Shown: positions 27,247-36,158, counted from the stretch's first letter. The stretch: 40,506 nt of DNA from JBGRQA01 sp041725895 (GCA_041725895.1 JBGRQA010000041.1:1-40506), one strand, 5' to 3'. Numbers and translations: made by a program. Notes: generated by a model not told the origin, from the sequence alone.

Positions 27247-28425
27247 TCATAAAACAATTTTACCAATCCTTCCCCATCTTATCTTCCCCTCTTCATCTTC
27301 ACAACTTTCACTCCACACCACCATCATTGCTTTACCGATCAAATAATCATCAGGAACAAATCCCCAATACCTTGAATCATTGGAGTGATGTCTATTGTCT
27401 CCCAGCATGAAATAGTAATCCTTGCTAAACTTATATTCCCCTATTTCATTTCCTTCTACCAAATAAAGATCTTTAAATCTTTCGATATTCAACTTTTCAA
27501 ATTTTTTAAGTATTCGCCCATAACGAAGTATATTATCATGGGTTAATTCGATTTTCATACCTTTTTTAGGAATAATCAATGGACCAAAATCATCAACAGA
27601 CCATTTAAAACTATTTTCATCGGGGAACACCCCAAAACATCTATCAGGAGGAAGGATATTTTGCCGAACCGAATCCACACTTTCATTTGAAATGAGTCCT
27701 TTAAGTTCTAATTGCGATACTTGAACTTCAGAACACTGATACTCGTTCTCAGATGAGTTCTTTTCATTATCCAATCCCAAAGAATCCAAAAGTTGATGGA
27801 ATGAAGTCCAATCATTGTACCATACCTTAAAAGAATTTACGATTGTCTGGGGTTCTTTCGTTGATGAATTATTAACAACCAATTTACCATCCTTAATCAA
27901 TAGTGTATCTCCGGCTACAGCCACACATCGTTTAACGTAAACTTTAAACTTATTCAAAGGATACTTAAAAACCACAATATCCCCTCTTGTAACACCTACA
28001 AAACCTCTAAGGCGTTTTGTTTTCCACCAATCATCATTCACCTTTTCCTTGGCTTTAGAACTTAAATTAGACAACACATTAACCCAAGGTATTTCAAAAG
28101 GAGACGTCGGCATCAAGGGCCCATATTGTAATTTACTAACCAAAACATACTCACCCGATAAAAGACTATTTTCCATAGACTTAGTTGGAATAAAAAAAAA
28201 TGTAATAACCAAAAGTCTTAGAAAAACTGCTATAATAATTGCAACAGGAAACAAAATCAGCCTATAATGAATCTTCTTTCGAATTGATTCATTCCTTGAA
28301 GTATACACTAACAACCATATAAGAAAAAAAGGAAGTAGCAAAACAACCATCCATATGAAACCCGTTATAGTTAATAAAACGGCCATAACAATTATAAATA
28401 GCAAAAAAAAATATATTGATTTCAT
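27247..28425 (-). CDS. lepB: Signal peptidase I with a long insertion
   Basis: A type I signal peptidase (S26 family) that cuts signal peptides on the outer side of the inner membrane. The 392-residue protein has about three transmembrane helices in its first 80 residues, the catalytic Ser83 in FIPTKSMENSL, the general-base Lys165 in VYVKRCVAVAGD, and the C-terminal box FMLGDNRHHSNDSRYWGFVP near 350. Between the Lys box and this last box lies an insertion of about 150 residues, larger than in E. coli LepB but seen in other Bacteroidota. It is 388 bp from the next upstream gene, so probably has its own promoter. It may be housekeeping or serve the secreted peptide encoded 2.3 kb upstream. Confidence 0.93.
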   Translation of the reverse strand: MKSIYFFLLFIIVMAVLLTITGFIWMVVLLLPFFLIWLLVYTSRNESIRKKIHYRLILFPVAIIIAVFLRLLVITFFFIPTKSMENSLLSGEYVLVSKLQYGPLMPTSPFEIPWVNVLSNLSSKAKEKVNDDWWKTKRLRGFVGVTRGDIVVFKYPLNKFKVYVKRCVAVAGDTLLIKDGKLVVNNSSTKEPQTIVNSFKVWYNDWTSFHQLLDSLGLDNEKNSSENEYQCSEVQVSQLELKGLISNESVDSVRQNILPPDRCFGVFPDENSFKWSVDDFGPLIIPKKGMKIELTHDNILRYGRILKKFEKLNIERFKDLYLVEGNEIGEYKFSKDYYFMLGDNRHHSNDSRYWGFVPDDYLIGKAMMVVWSESCEDEEGKIRWGRIGKIVL

Positions 28426-28813
28426 TCCTATAATTAATTCCCTAATTTGAAAAAATCACTTTCCTATTAGAAATCGCTAACCCCTAAGTTTACTAATAAA
28501 GCACAAAAACAAATATAAATTGTTTAAAATCTAAGCATATTACTTGAACGACCAATTCCCAATTAACCGAAGTTTAAATAGAATATAATTGTAACTAAAA
28601 TTATTATAACCTCACCAAATCTATTTTCAAATCCACTGAATTGGCAAACTCTTAAATACCTTTATTTAAGTAGCATTCAAGAAAAATTCATGGTCTTCTA
28701 TTTTTTTTCAAACGAAAAAATACAAAGAAGAACAAAGTTTACTCAAAAAAACACATATCTATACCTTTTTACTCCTACTGCACACCATTCATTAACACCC
28801 ATACAACAATCAA
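28426..28813. other. AT-rich intergenic region
   Basis: No gene, repeat or clear hairpin is visible in this stretch of about 390 bp; it should hold the lepB promoter. Confidence 0.6.
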
Positions 28814-29341
28814 TTACAATCCCTCAATCAAACTCTTAAACTCCTTTTCCTCTTTCAAATTATAAATAGGATCCCCACAAAACAGCACAGAATTATTACC
28901 ATCTAAAAGACATAAAGTAAAATCGGAATATTCTATTTTATTTTTAACACAAAACTCTCCTTCTACATCTCTAAAAAAGGCCATATTTCCATACATATTT
29001 CTGTGTAGCATAAATTTATCAAAGGCATATAAATTTTTCCCTTCAACAACGACACAATTCTTAAAACACTTAAACTTTTCATTTTTTATTAGAACATTAA
29101 AATCCATTAAACTTCCAAGAATACAGTCGCAATCTCCATTCATAATAGCAAGTATTTTGAATTTATCATCTCTCATATACTCTTTCATCATTACAGTATC
29201 ATGGAGTCGCACAATATTACATGCAAAATCAACAATTCGATCTTCTATTCTTTCGCTTTCTTCTCTGATTTTTTTATTATGACAACCAACAAATAAAAAC
29301 AAAAGAATAAAACAGACTCCAGCTATTTTAAAAAAACTCAT
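28814..29341 (-). CDS. Thioredoxin-like lipoprotein with CDC motif
   Basis: This 175-residue protein has a lipoprotein signal (FILLFLFVGC, lipidated Cys20). The mature part looks like a reduced thioredoxin fold: a strand KFKILAIMNGD runs into CDC (Cys71-Asp-Cys73), where a thioredoxin would have CxxC, and the end FTLCLLDGNNSVLFCGDPI is the usual strand-turn-strand of TlpA/redoxin proteins. It starts 5 bp after the beta-propeller gene and is surely co-transcribed with it. Redoxin-like lipoproteins next to 6-bladed propeller lipoproteins are common in Bacteroidota. The CxC in place of CxxC is odd and could mean an isomerase or a non-redox role. Confidence 0.65.
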   Translation of the reverse strand: MSFFKIAGVCFILLFLFVGCHNKKIREESERIEDRIVDFACNIVRLHDTVMMKEYMRDDKFKILAIMNGDCDCILGSLMDFNVLIKNEKFKCFKNCVVVEGKNLYAFDKFMLHRNMYGNMAFFRDVEGEFCVKNKIEYSDFTLCLLDGNNSVLFCGDPIYNLKEEKEFKSLIEGL

Positions 29342-29346
29342 AACTT

Positions 29347-30498
29347 TTATTTTTTTCTTGGCACAATAAATACAACAGGATTATCATTTTCATCAACCCC
29401 TTTCAATGTACTGTATATCCCACTAATTTTGCCACAGGCCTTTCTAAGTTGATGAGCATTAACCGTAAAAACAAACTGATCAACATTTAAATAATCTTGA
29501 AAATTACCAATTGCAAAAATGAGTTCTTCTCTTTCACTAATCGAGACTTTTTTAACACAACCGCTATACGTGTCGTAGAACATATAATAAATCATTATAT
29601 CTTCACCTTGTTTCTGAAAAAGTATTTTTGCAATACATTTCCCATTTTCCACATAAAAATCTTTTATTGAAAAAAAACCCTTAGTATTCATTTCGGAATA
29701 AAGATCCGAAAGACATGAAAACTTATTCAAACTCTCAGAATATATGGTTCGATTTCCAAAATCAAAACTCATCTCTTTTTTAGTAGCATTTTGATTTAAA
29801 CTATAAACAAAAGGATGTAAAATTTCCTTTAAATAAACTTTTTTCCCATCAAGGCAAAATGCATTTTTATCAAGAACATGACCTACCCCTGGTTTTCCTG
29901 TATCCTTATGCAATTCATCATATACTTTAACACTATCGGTATAGGTAAGTCTGTATTTTGAATAACCACTATTAACCCCTCTGTAAAAATAATAATAACC
30001 CTCCCTGGTTTTTATAAAAGATTGAGATGGGAAACCAAACCCAAAATTGGAAATATAATTTCCTTCATATGAATATTTAGTAACTTTTGTAACTGGTTCA
30101 CTCAAAACCTCAACTACTCTATTTTGGGTATCAACAACAAAATCGCAAGCTCTATATATTTCTTTAGGCCCTCTCCCAACAGTTCCAATTTTATTCAAAA
30201 ACAGTCCTTTCATATCAAATCGAAATAATTGTCCCATACCGTAATCCAATATAAATATATTATCATCTACAATCTTCAATTTATAATTGTCTGAAATTAA
30301 CACTTCATCGCTTGTCTCCAATGGAATAGTTTTAATATCCTTAATCTCAAACAAATTGTTATATTCCTCCGATTCGATACTCTCAAATGGCAACAAAAAA
30401 CATTCATTATCATTTTCACTATCGTTTTTACCTGTAGTATTACACGCTGATACCATCAAAGCATAAGCAACAATAAGGACTAATCCTAAATATTTCAT
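29347..30498 (-). CDS. 6-bladed beta-propeller lipoprotein
   Basis: This 383-residue protein has a lipobox (LMVSAC, Cys19) and then the pattern of the Bacteroidota 6-bladed beta-propeller family. Landmarks are IKTIPLETSDEVLISD, a blade with NIFILDYGMGQLFRFDMKGL, the signature KIGTVGRGPKEIYRACDF, and later blades with YSYEGNYISNFG and YYYFYRGVNSGYSK. The family role is unknown; members are often beside NVEALA-type secreted peptides, as here (30679-30939), and next to thioredoxin-like lipoproteins. It should sit in the periplasm or on the outer membrane. Confidence 0.8.
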   Translation of the reverse strand: MKYLGLVLIVAYALMVSACNTTGKNDSENDNECFLLPFESIESEEYNNLFEIKDIKTIPLETSDEVLISDNYKLKIVDDNIFILDYGMGQLFRFDMKGLFLNKIGTVGRGPKEIYRACDFVVDTQNRVVEVLSEPVTKVTKYSYEGNYISNFGFGFPSQSFIKTREGYYYFYRGVNSGYSKYRLTYTDSVKVYDELHKDTGKPGVGHVLDKNAFCLDGKKVYLKEILHPFVYSLNQNATKKEMSFDFGNRTIYSESLNKFSCLSDLYSEMNTKGFFSIKDFYVENGKCIAKILFQKQGEDIMIYYMFYDTYSGCVKKVSISEREELIFAIGNFQDYLNVDQFVFTVNAHQLRKACGKISGIYSTLKGVDENDNPVVFIVPRKK

Positions 30499-30644
30499 CT
30501 TTTTATAATTCTCTTGTTAAGGTCAAATGGAACCGCATGCTATTAAATAATCATTGCAGTATGTTTTTAATAATTATTTTAATCATGCTTGATTCATCCT
30601 CTATATAATTTATATTTTATCTCATCTATATTCAAATGCAAGGA

Positions 30645-30666
30645 GTGCCACATAAAAAAGTGGCAC
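30645..30666 (-). terminator. Hairpin between the NVEALA-like gene and the propeller gene
   Basis: GTGCCAC (30645-30651) pairs with GTGGCAC (30660-30666); on the minus strand the loop is TTTTTTAT. It starts 12 bp after the small peptide stop. No long T-run follows, so it is more likely a partial terminator or an mRNA stabiliser that lets the peptide be made in excess over the downstream lipoproteins. Confidence 0.5.
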
Positions 30667-30678
30667 CCGCTGTTTATC

Positions 30679-30939
30679 CTAATATCTAACCGTACAATTT
30701 TCAGTTACTGAGCACCCGTGTGAATATTTAGTCGTACAAGCTAAACACAATCTCCCGCCACAGCCCGAACAATAAGCCATAGAATCTGATTTATTATACC
30801 CTGTACCATGTTGAGCAACGGCCACATCACTTGTTGACAATAAGGAATCATCTAATGATACTTTAACACTGAACGCCAATGCACCAAAAAATACTGCTGT
30901 TGCCAAAAACTTTAAAAATTTCATTTCTTTAATTTTCAT
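30679..30939 (-). CDS. NVEALA-like Cys-rich secreted peptide
   Basis: This 86-residue precursor has a basic N-terminus, a hydrophobic stretch (about 9-27, KFLATAVFFGALAFSVKV), then STSDVAVAQ, which corresponds to the NVEALA motif after which this Bacteroidota family is named. Cleavage after VAVA (residue 42) would follow the A-x-A rule of signal peptidase I and release a mature peptide of about 44 residues. That peptide has six cysteines (57, 60, 65, 68, 76, 82) in the order CxxC, CxxC, C, C, suitable for metal or disulfides. It also holds DSM (52-54), which fits the Bacteroides O-glycosylation rule D(S/T)(A/I/L/V/M/T). The function of the family is unknown. Met6 is an alternative start. Confidence 0.75.
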   Translation of the reverse strand: MKIKEMKFLKFLATAVFFGALAFSVKVSLDDSLLSTSDVAVAQHGTGYNKSDSMAYCSGCGGRLCLACTTKYSHGCSVTENCTVRY

Positions 30940-31247
30940 TATTAAACATATTCAGCACAACATTTCTAAAATAAATTATTGCAGTTGTACCAATTTATTT
31001 ATTTTCATTGTATCTAATGAGACACACCCTTTGGAAAATTAACTTTGTCAAAATTCCTTAGGAATACTTGATAACGAATAATTCCTATGTCATTTCACCC
31101 CCCTTTCATCTATTGTTTTTGTATTACATGATTCCGCTATCGTTTACATCCATTATTTATGCAAACGTACTACCAGTTACATAAAAGATTACAATTACGT
31201 TAACTCATAAAAAACTGTCTTTCGTAATAATCTTCTTTAGCGTAATT
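30940..31247. other. AT-rich intergenic region upstream of the NVEALA-like gene
   Basis: About 300 bp without a gene. It should hold the promoter of the small peptide; a TATTTTAG on the minus strand near 30980 is one mismatch from TAnnTTTG, which is weak evidence. Confidence 0.5.
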
Positions 31248-32609
31248 TTATAACATTCGTTGCTTTATTGACGCCTCTTTTATAATTCTATTTTGTTTAA
31301 TTGTATTAGAATTCTTCCACTGATTGGTTCGAAAAAAAGAATGAGAACCTATTACAATAAAAAACAGGACCATGGATACAATGATCCATTTTTGTTGTTT
31401 TGAAAACCGATGGAACAAATCATCTAGCAAACAAACCAAGACTAAAGAAATGCCAATTACACTCAGATATATGTATCGGTCAGCAGTGATCATCTTACGA
31501 GGCATAGGAATAATATGCAAAACCAATAAGAGATTAATCAAAAAGAAAAGAACTCCAAATACTACGAGTTGATTCTTTTGCTTGTAATTATACCAAGTGA
31601 ACAAAAAAATGATTAAAACAAGTAATGGATAAATCCAATAATAAAAAGGAATTACGTCCCCTACCTCTATTGGATAACAATAGAAGTAATTCAACTTTAT
31701 CGGTGCTAAAAACCTAAAAATGTATTGTACTAGGCTGTGACACCCAAAAAACAATCTTTGATCGAATGGATAGGTATTAAGCATTTCAATCCCACCTAAA
31801 TTATGCTGGAGGGAAAAATACCACATTCCTAAAGCCAATACAAAAAATGGCATTTTTTCCACTATCAACCAAAGATTATGCCAGATACAAGTATCATCAT
31901 TTGACTTACATCTACCAAACAACCAATCGACAACAAGAAGCAGCAATGGAAAAATAATAGCCTGCTCTTTTGATCCAAACGCCAGTAAATAGACAAGTAC
32001 TACACAACCATACATCCACCACTTTCTCTCCAAAATGAATTTAATATACATCAGTAAACCAAACATGGTAAAGAACCCAAACAATACTACTTTCGAGGCA
32101 CTGATCCACGCTACAGATTCTACTTGTAGTGGATGAATACCAAAGAATAGAGCAACCACCCCCGCATAAATATTGACACGATACAACTCATAATTAGGTT
32201 TAATTTTCCTTACACATTCTTTTACAAATTGGTACACACAAAGTGCACTTAACAGATGAAGCAACAAACAAAAGAAATGATACACCACAGGATTAAATCC
32301 AAATACAGAATAAACCATTCCATATAAAACAGTATTTACTGGGGAGTATTGTCCTTTGTAAAAATGTAAAAAATGATACCAAATGTGGTTCCAACTAAAA
32401 TTTCTCACAAATGGATTTTCAAGTAACATCCAATTATCATCCCATTCTAATTGAAAATCATTAAAAAATGTAGGTGAAAGAACTACAACTGTTATGCTTA
32501 CTAATAATATTTTTATCTTTTTATCTTCTAAAAGAAACATATTTATCGTGTTTTTTCTTATATAGCTATAATCATTTATCGTTTTAACATTATACTCAAC
32601 AATAAGCAT
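31248..32609 (-). CDS. GT-C membrane glycosyltransferase (TMTC-like)
   Basis: This 453-residue protein has about ten transmembrane helices and the layout of the O-mannosyltransferase-like N-terminal half of TMTC proteins. The first outer loop holds the catalytic-type acidic pair in LEWDDNWMLLENP. This is followed by GQYSPVNTVLYGMVYSVFG, HFFCLLLHLLSALCVYQFV and the family signature FGIHPLQVESVAWISASK. The TPR half of TMTC proteins is absent. Such enzymes transfer a sugar from a polyprenyl-phosphate donor to secreted proteins or glycans. The ATG at 32609 gives the longest form; Met24 (32540) is also possible. It lies 308 bp before the NVEALA-like gene on the same strand, so a shared substrate is possible but unproven. 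Confidence 0.75.
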   Translation of the reverse strand: MLIVEYNVKTINDYSYIRKNTINMFLLEDKKIKILLVSITVVVLSPTFFNDFQLEWDDNWMLLENPFVRNFSWNHIWYHFLHFYKGQYSPVNTVLYGMVYSVFGFNPVVYHFFCLLLHLLSALCVYQFVKECVRKIKPNYELYRVNIYAGVVALFFGIHPLQVESVAWISASKVVLFGFFTMFGLLMYIKFILERKWWMYGCVVLVYLLAFGSKEQAIIFPLLLLVVDWLFGRCKSNDDTCIWHNLWLIVEKMPFFVLALGMWYFSLQHNLGGIEMLNTYPFDQRLFFGCHSLVQYIFRFLAPIKLNYFYCYPIEVGDVIPFYYWIYPLLVLIIFLFTWYNYKQKNQLVVFGVLFFLINLLLVLHIIPMPRKMITADRYIYLSVIGISLVLVCLLDDLFHRFSKQQKWIIVSMVLFFIVIGSHSFFRTNQWKNSNTIKQNRIIKEASIKQRML

Positions 32610-33346
32610 AAGTTAAAGTAAAAATCCATTGACGAACGAGATTTGACAAATCTTGAATTATGATTATTAATTTTTTAGATATTTTGTCACGTAAGTAACG
32701 ATGAATTATTATTCACTTAAAACTTTAAGCATTTTTACAACTGAATCATAAAGTGAATTTGAGGTTCATTATGCAATCAAAAATGTCCGATGTCTAGTTC
32801 TTTTTTTGAAATTGTATCCAATAGTTGCTAACAACTAATATGAATAAGATTCTATAGCGCACAGATAATCGACTAACAACCAATAAAGCAATTACAACAC
32901 AAACAAATACCTATCAAACTTCTTTATAATCTTTAATGAATCATTCAGAAACAAATGCAAACAATTAACATCAAAAAACGATTCTAGTCTCGAACATAAC
33001 AAAAAGGGAATATTGCAGTATTGTTTATAATAATATCATTAATTCAAATTTCATTTTTTATTATGATAAAATTACATAAATACAGTGCAATTTCATTGCA
33101 CTGTATTATACATATTGTTTTTTTGTTTACGACAAGAGTTTACTCTAGAGAAACTTTTATATTTCTTGTAATTACTCAGTCCCAAATCTCAAAAACATAA
33201 ATTTTACCGTCGATTATTTATAAGTAGGGCTCTTTGCCCCCCAAACTCTTAATAACTTAGCTTGAAAATTGGAGGCCCTTTATTCAAAAAATAGGATCTA
33301 TGCTTGAAAGAATTTTCTATTGAAAAAGTCCAACTCCAATCCTTAA
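32610..33346. other. AT-rich intergenic region
   Basis: About 740 bp without a gene. A strong hairpin lies at 33079-33107. The right end (33220-33300) borders the decayed IS66 element and may contain its end, but no inverted repeat could be matched. Confidence 0.6.
33079..33107. terminator. 12-bp stem-loop, possible terminator
   Basis: AATACAGTGCAA (33079-33090) is the exact inverse of TTGCACTGTATT (33096-33107) around TTTCA. A T-rich stretch follows on the plus strand after about 12 nt and on the minus strand at once. No gene ends here now, so it may be an orphaned terminator from the IS66 insertion or from a lost gene. Confidence 0.45.
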
Positions 33347-34687
33347 ATCTCTGACCTTCTTAAATTAATTGAAGAGGTGCGTTCTCTTTGTCACCACCAA
33401 CAAGAGGAGATCTGTGGGTTGAGACGAAAAAACAAATCCCTGAAAAAGGAGATCAAAGGACTCAAGAGAGAAGTGAAATACCTCAAGGAAGAGAACCAAA
33501 ATCTACAAGTAGAGTTGGCATCCTCAAGACACAAAAAAGACAGTTCCAATAGCAATATACCCCCTTCCTCTGACATAGGAAAACCCAAGCAGCCACGGAG
33601 CCTTCGAAAATCTTCTGGGAAAAAACCTGAGGGGCAATCCGGGCACAAAGGCACGACCCTTAAAATGACTACTACGCCCGATCTTTTCGTAGATCATCCG
33701 CCCATGATATGTGAGCAATACGGGTCCAGTTCACTAGAGCTTCCAGCCAATCTTGCAGGGCGCCGGCAGGTTATAAATATGCCTCCCATTCTGGCTCTTG
33801 TTACGAAACATAGAGTATTCTCAAAGCAATGCAAGTGGGGGTACTGCACCCTAAGCCAATTTCCTGCACAGGTCAAAGCTCCTGTAAGCTATGGGCCACT
33901 ATTCAAAGTATAATAACCTATTTGAGTACCCGCCACTATCGGCCTGGGGATCGAATGCTTGAATTTCTCAGGGATGTGTTCAATCTTGGGATCTCATAAG
34001 GTGGGACCTGTTACCTGCTGGACAAGATGGCAAAAAAGGCGCAAAACTGCTACCTGCCGATAAAAATTCCGTGATGCAATCCAGGGTAGTTGGTGCCGAT
34101 AAAACCGGAGCGAACATTGACAGGGTAAATCACTAATTCTGGACTCTGCAAAATCGGAAAAACACGTTTATCGGGGTACACCAAAAAAGAGGGCTTGAAG
34201 GTATTGTTCCTCTTTTGGACAATGCACTCCAGAATGCAACAATGGTTATAGTTTGCTGGGCCTCCTACTTTAAAACCAATGCAAAAGATTATCAGATATA
34301 CACAGCACACCTGCAAAAAGAGCTGGTGGAGCTAACCGTAAAATATCCAGTTCTGTATTGGACCTTCAAGTTCAACGCCTTACTTTTATAGGCAACCCTG
34401 TTGGCCAAAAAGCAAACACCAGTCTCCGATCAAAACATAGAAACCATTTTACTCCAATTCGAAAAGCTACTTCAGAACACCCCCCTAAATGGAAAGAGCT
34501 AGTAACCTTACACAAACCAATAGTCAAACACAAAAAATATCTCTTTAATTTCCTGTTTGATCCCATGATCCCACCCAACAACAATGCTTCGAAAATCAAA
34601 ATAAAACAAAAATTTATTAGATTCATCAAATCCATGAAGGGAGCAAATAACTATGCTATCTTCAGAATCTGGATCGCACAGCTTTAA
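33347..34687 (+). pseudogene. Decayed IS66 transposase (TnpC)
   Basis: Reading across frames recovers most of an IS66 transposase. The N-terminus has ISDLLKLIEEV, a leucine-zipper coiled coil (33390-33520, KNKSLKKEIKGLKREVKYLK) and the hallmark DSSNSNIPPSSD, then GKKPEGQSGHKGTTL. The zinc-finger part is damaged (CEQYG; a later CKWGYC). After 33913 the catalytic domain is broken by several stops and frameshifts, with remnants such as RPGDRMLEFLRDVFNLGIS, and ends in FDPMIPPNNNAS followed by KIKIKQKFIRFIKSMKGANN, matching the DNNASERAIR motif of intact copies. The element cannot move on its own. Companion genes tnpA and tnpB are absent. Confidence 0.92.
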
Positions 34688-34761
34688 AACAAGGGGGAAA
34701 TCCCATGACGTAGCTGAATGCCATTGCATCCCTATAAGTAATCTGAACAGCCCTCTTTTAT

Positions 34762-34959
34762 TTACATAAAGTAGTATGTCCTTCGTTTTCGACTATACCT
34801 AATAGTTCTTCCGTCATCTTTCAACAGAGAGAGATATCCAAACACTGTTCTGCGAGAAACACATAGTCTATTTGCCAACTCTTGAGCTGTTCCTGTACTT
34901 TCTTTATCAATAAGATACACCAACAACTCCATTCTATTTATATATTCTCGATAACTCAT
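34762..34959 (-). CDS. Small HTH (HTH_11-like) regulator
   Basis: This 65-residue protein is essentially one winged-helix domain: MELLVYLIDKESTGTAQELA, the recognition helix CVSRRTVFGYLSLLKDDG, and a wing IRYSRKRRTYYFM. It matches the helix-turn-helix found at the N-terminus of DeoR-like and licABCH-type regulators, with no ligand domain. It may be a complete small regulator, as found in other Bacteroidota, or the stub of a larger one cut by the neighbouring IS66 insertion. A perfect 30-nt palindrome lies 75 bp upstream of its start and is a strong operator candidate. Confidence 0.7.
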   Translation of the reverse strand: MSYREYINRMELLVYLIDKESTGTAQELANRLCVSRRTVFGYLSLLKDDGRTIRYSRKRRTYYFM

Positions 34960-35034
34960 AATAAAAACTCTTTAAAATATAATCCACTATACAACATACC
35001 ATAAAACACCCATCTGTATTCGTTTCCATATTCA

Positions 35035-35064
35035 TAACATCATAAACAATTGTTTATGATGTTA
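35035..35064. promoter_or_regulatory. Perfect 30-nt palindrome, likely operator
   Basis: TAACATCATAAACAA (35035-35049) is followed directly by its exact reverse complement (35050-35064) with no loop. A spacer-free palindrome of this length and AT-rich make-up is typical of a protein binding site rather than an RNA hairpin. It lies upstream of the small HTH gene, so autoregulation is the simplest reading. Confidence 0.75.
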
Positions 35065-35218
35065 AAATATCGCATTTTACATAGATTTATAATTATCCTA
35101 AAATAACTCTATAACATAACAACTTCGTGGATTGAGACCACTATATCATTGTTTTCATAATAGAAATTATCACAATTACAAACAATAGTAAAATAAGGAA
35201 AAATGGAATTTTAGAATT

Positions 35219-35295
35219 TGGACAAAATGACCAAATCTGCAAACAAAATGACCGGTATTACAAACAATATGACCAGAATTGCAAACGAAATGACC
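35219..35295. repeat. Tandem repeat with exact 21-bp period
   Basis: Four copies of a box like CAAACAAAATGACC end at 35232, 35253, 35274 and 35295, exactly 21 bp apart: GGACAAAATGACC, CAAACAAAATGACC, CAAACAATATGACC, CAAACGAAATGACC. The 7-bp linkers vary, so the boxes are under constraint and not simply slipped copies. A fifth, weaker copy may lie at 35179-35192. Two helical turns per unit place the boxes on the same DNA face, as in an array of protein binding sites or the multi-site end of a transposon (for example IS21-like ends). Confidence 0.8.
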
Positions 35296-35310
35296 AAAAG
35301 CGGTCCCTTT

Positions 35311-35339
35311 TCAATCCTCGGCAAAAAGAACCAAACTTT
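35311..35339. repeat. Dispersed TCTTCGGCAAAA-type repeat, diverged copy
   Basis: TCAATCCTCGGCAAAAAGAA is a diverged copy of the core at 11683-11709. It lies just after the 21-bp tandem repeat and at the start of a C-rich tract. Confidence 0.5.
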
Positions 35340-35712
35340 GTCCTCCTTTCATAATGTAGAGTAAAGTTGGTTGCGATAACAGAGCCTTGTCTTTCATCTG
35401 GGGCTCAAGTTACCAAATCATAATCACTCCCACCCGCCCTCCTCTTCGCAGGCCTATTTTTGTCACACTTTTTGCCCGGGTCTCCCCTGCTTTGCCCATT
35501 GCCTTTTTCCCACAAACCGCCCCACAAGCCTCAAAACGCAAAGCGCAATTCCTCCTCCAATCCGGCAAAAAGCCGGGGATTTCCCAAAAGCGCGCACACA
35601 TCCCCTTGTGCCAAAAATAAGCCCGCCCAAACCTTTTTTACATAACAGCTTATTATAGGAACAGCCCCGCAAAACCACCCCGCAAACGCCAAGCTGCCCT
35701 ATAATCCAATTA

Positions 35713-35817
35713 TGCAAAAAAGACCGCACCCCGCCCCCGGTCCCTAAGGCCATCACCCTGTAGCAACCCTCGTTTTTGTCATCTTTTTTGAACCCCCAAC
35801 GGTCACCCCTTCCTCCT
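35713..35817. repeat. Direct repeat, left copy (partner 40043-40144)
   Basis: About 105 bp closely match 40043-40144 in the same orientation. Shared parts include TCCCTAAGGCC, TCACCCTGTAGCAAC, TCGTTTTTGTCAT and GGTCACCCCTTCCTCC. The two copies enclose the T9SS surface-protein gene and its terminator, about 4.3 kb apart. Confidence 0.85.
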
Positions 35818-36120
35818 CACTCCCTCCTGCTACCAATCACCCCTTGCCACTCCACTGACCAAATCACTTTTTTTGCAATTCCGTACAGCAATCAGTTTGC
35901 ACCGCAGTTCCATCCCTCCGGTGCAAGCGCTTTCCCTCCCACAAGGGCAGCGGCCAAATCCATTTGCTTTGCTTCAGTACTCCCATACAGCATTAATGTC
36001 CATCGTAGGGCCAATACCTCCTATTAAGCTTGTCCGCCCCCCTTCAAATCCTCCCCTCCTTCAAAAAAGCCGCCAAAAACTAAATCCAATAGAAACGCCA
36101 GTGCCTTCCACTCCCCCTCT

Positions 36121-36158
36121 TTTACAACGAGAAGGCAATGGTTCAGAGTTTCCAACTC
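36121..36158. repeat. Degenerate REP-like block
   Basis: TTTACAACGAGAAGGCAATG followed by GTTCAGAGTTTCCAACTC aligns with the double-hairpin block at 11784-11822, with changes that spoil the first stem. It lies right beside the terminator of the surface-protein gene. Confidence 0.5.

Noticed and set aside
33220..33300. Left inverted repeat of IS66
   Set aside because: I could not find a matching inverted copy after 34687, so the element ends cannot be placed.
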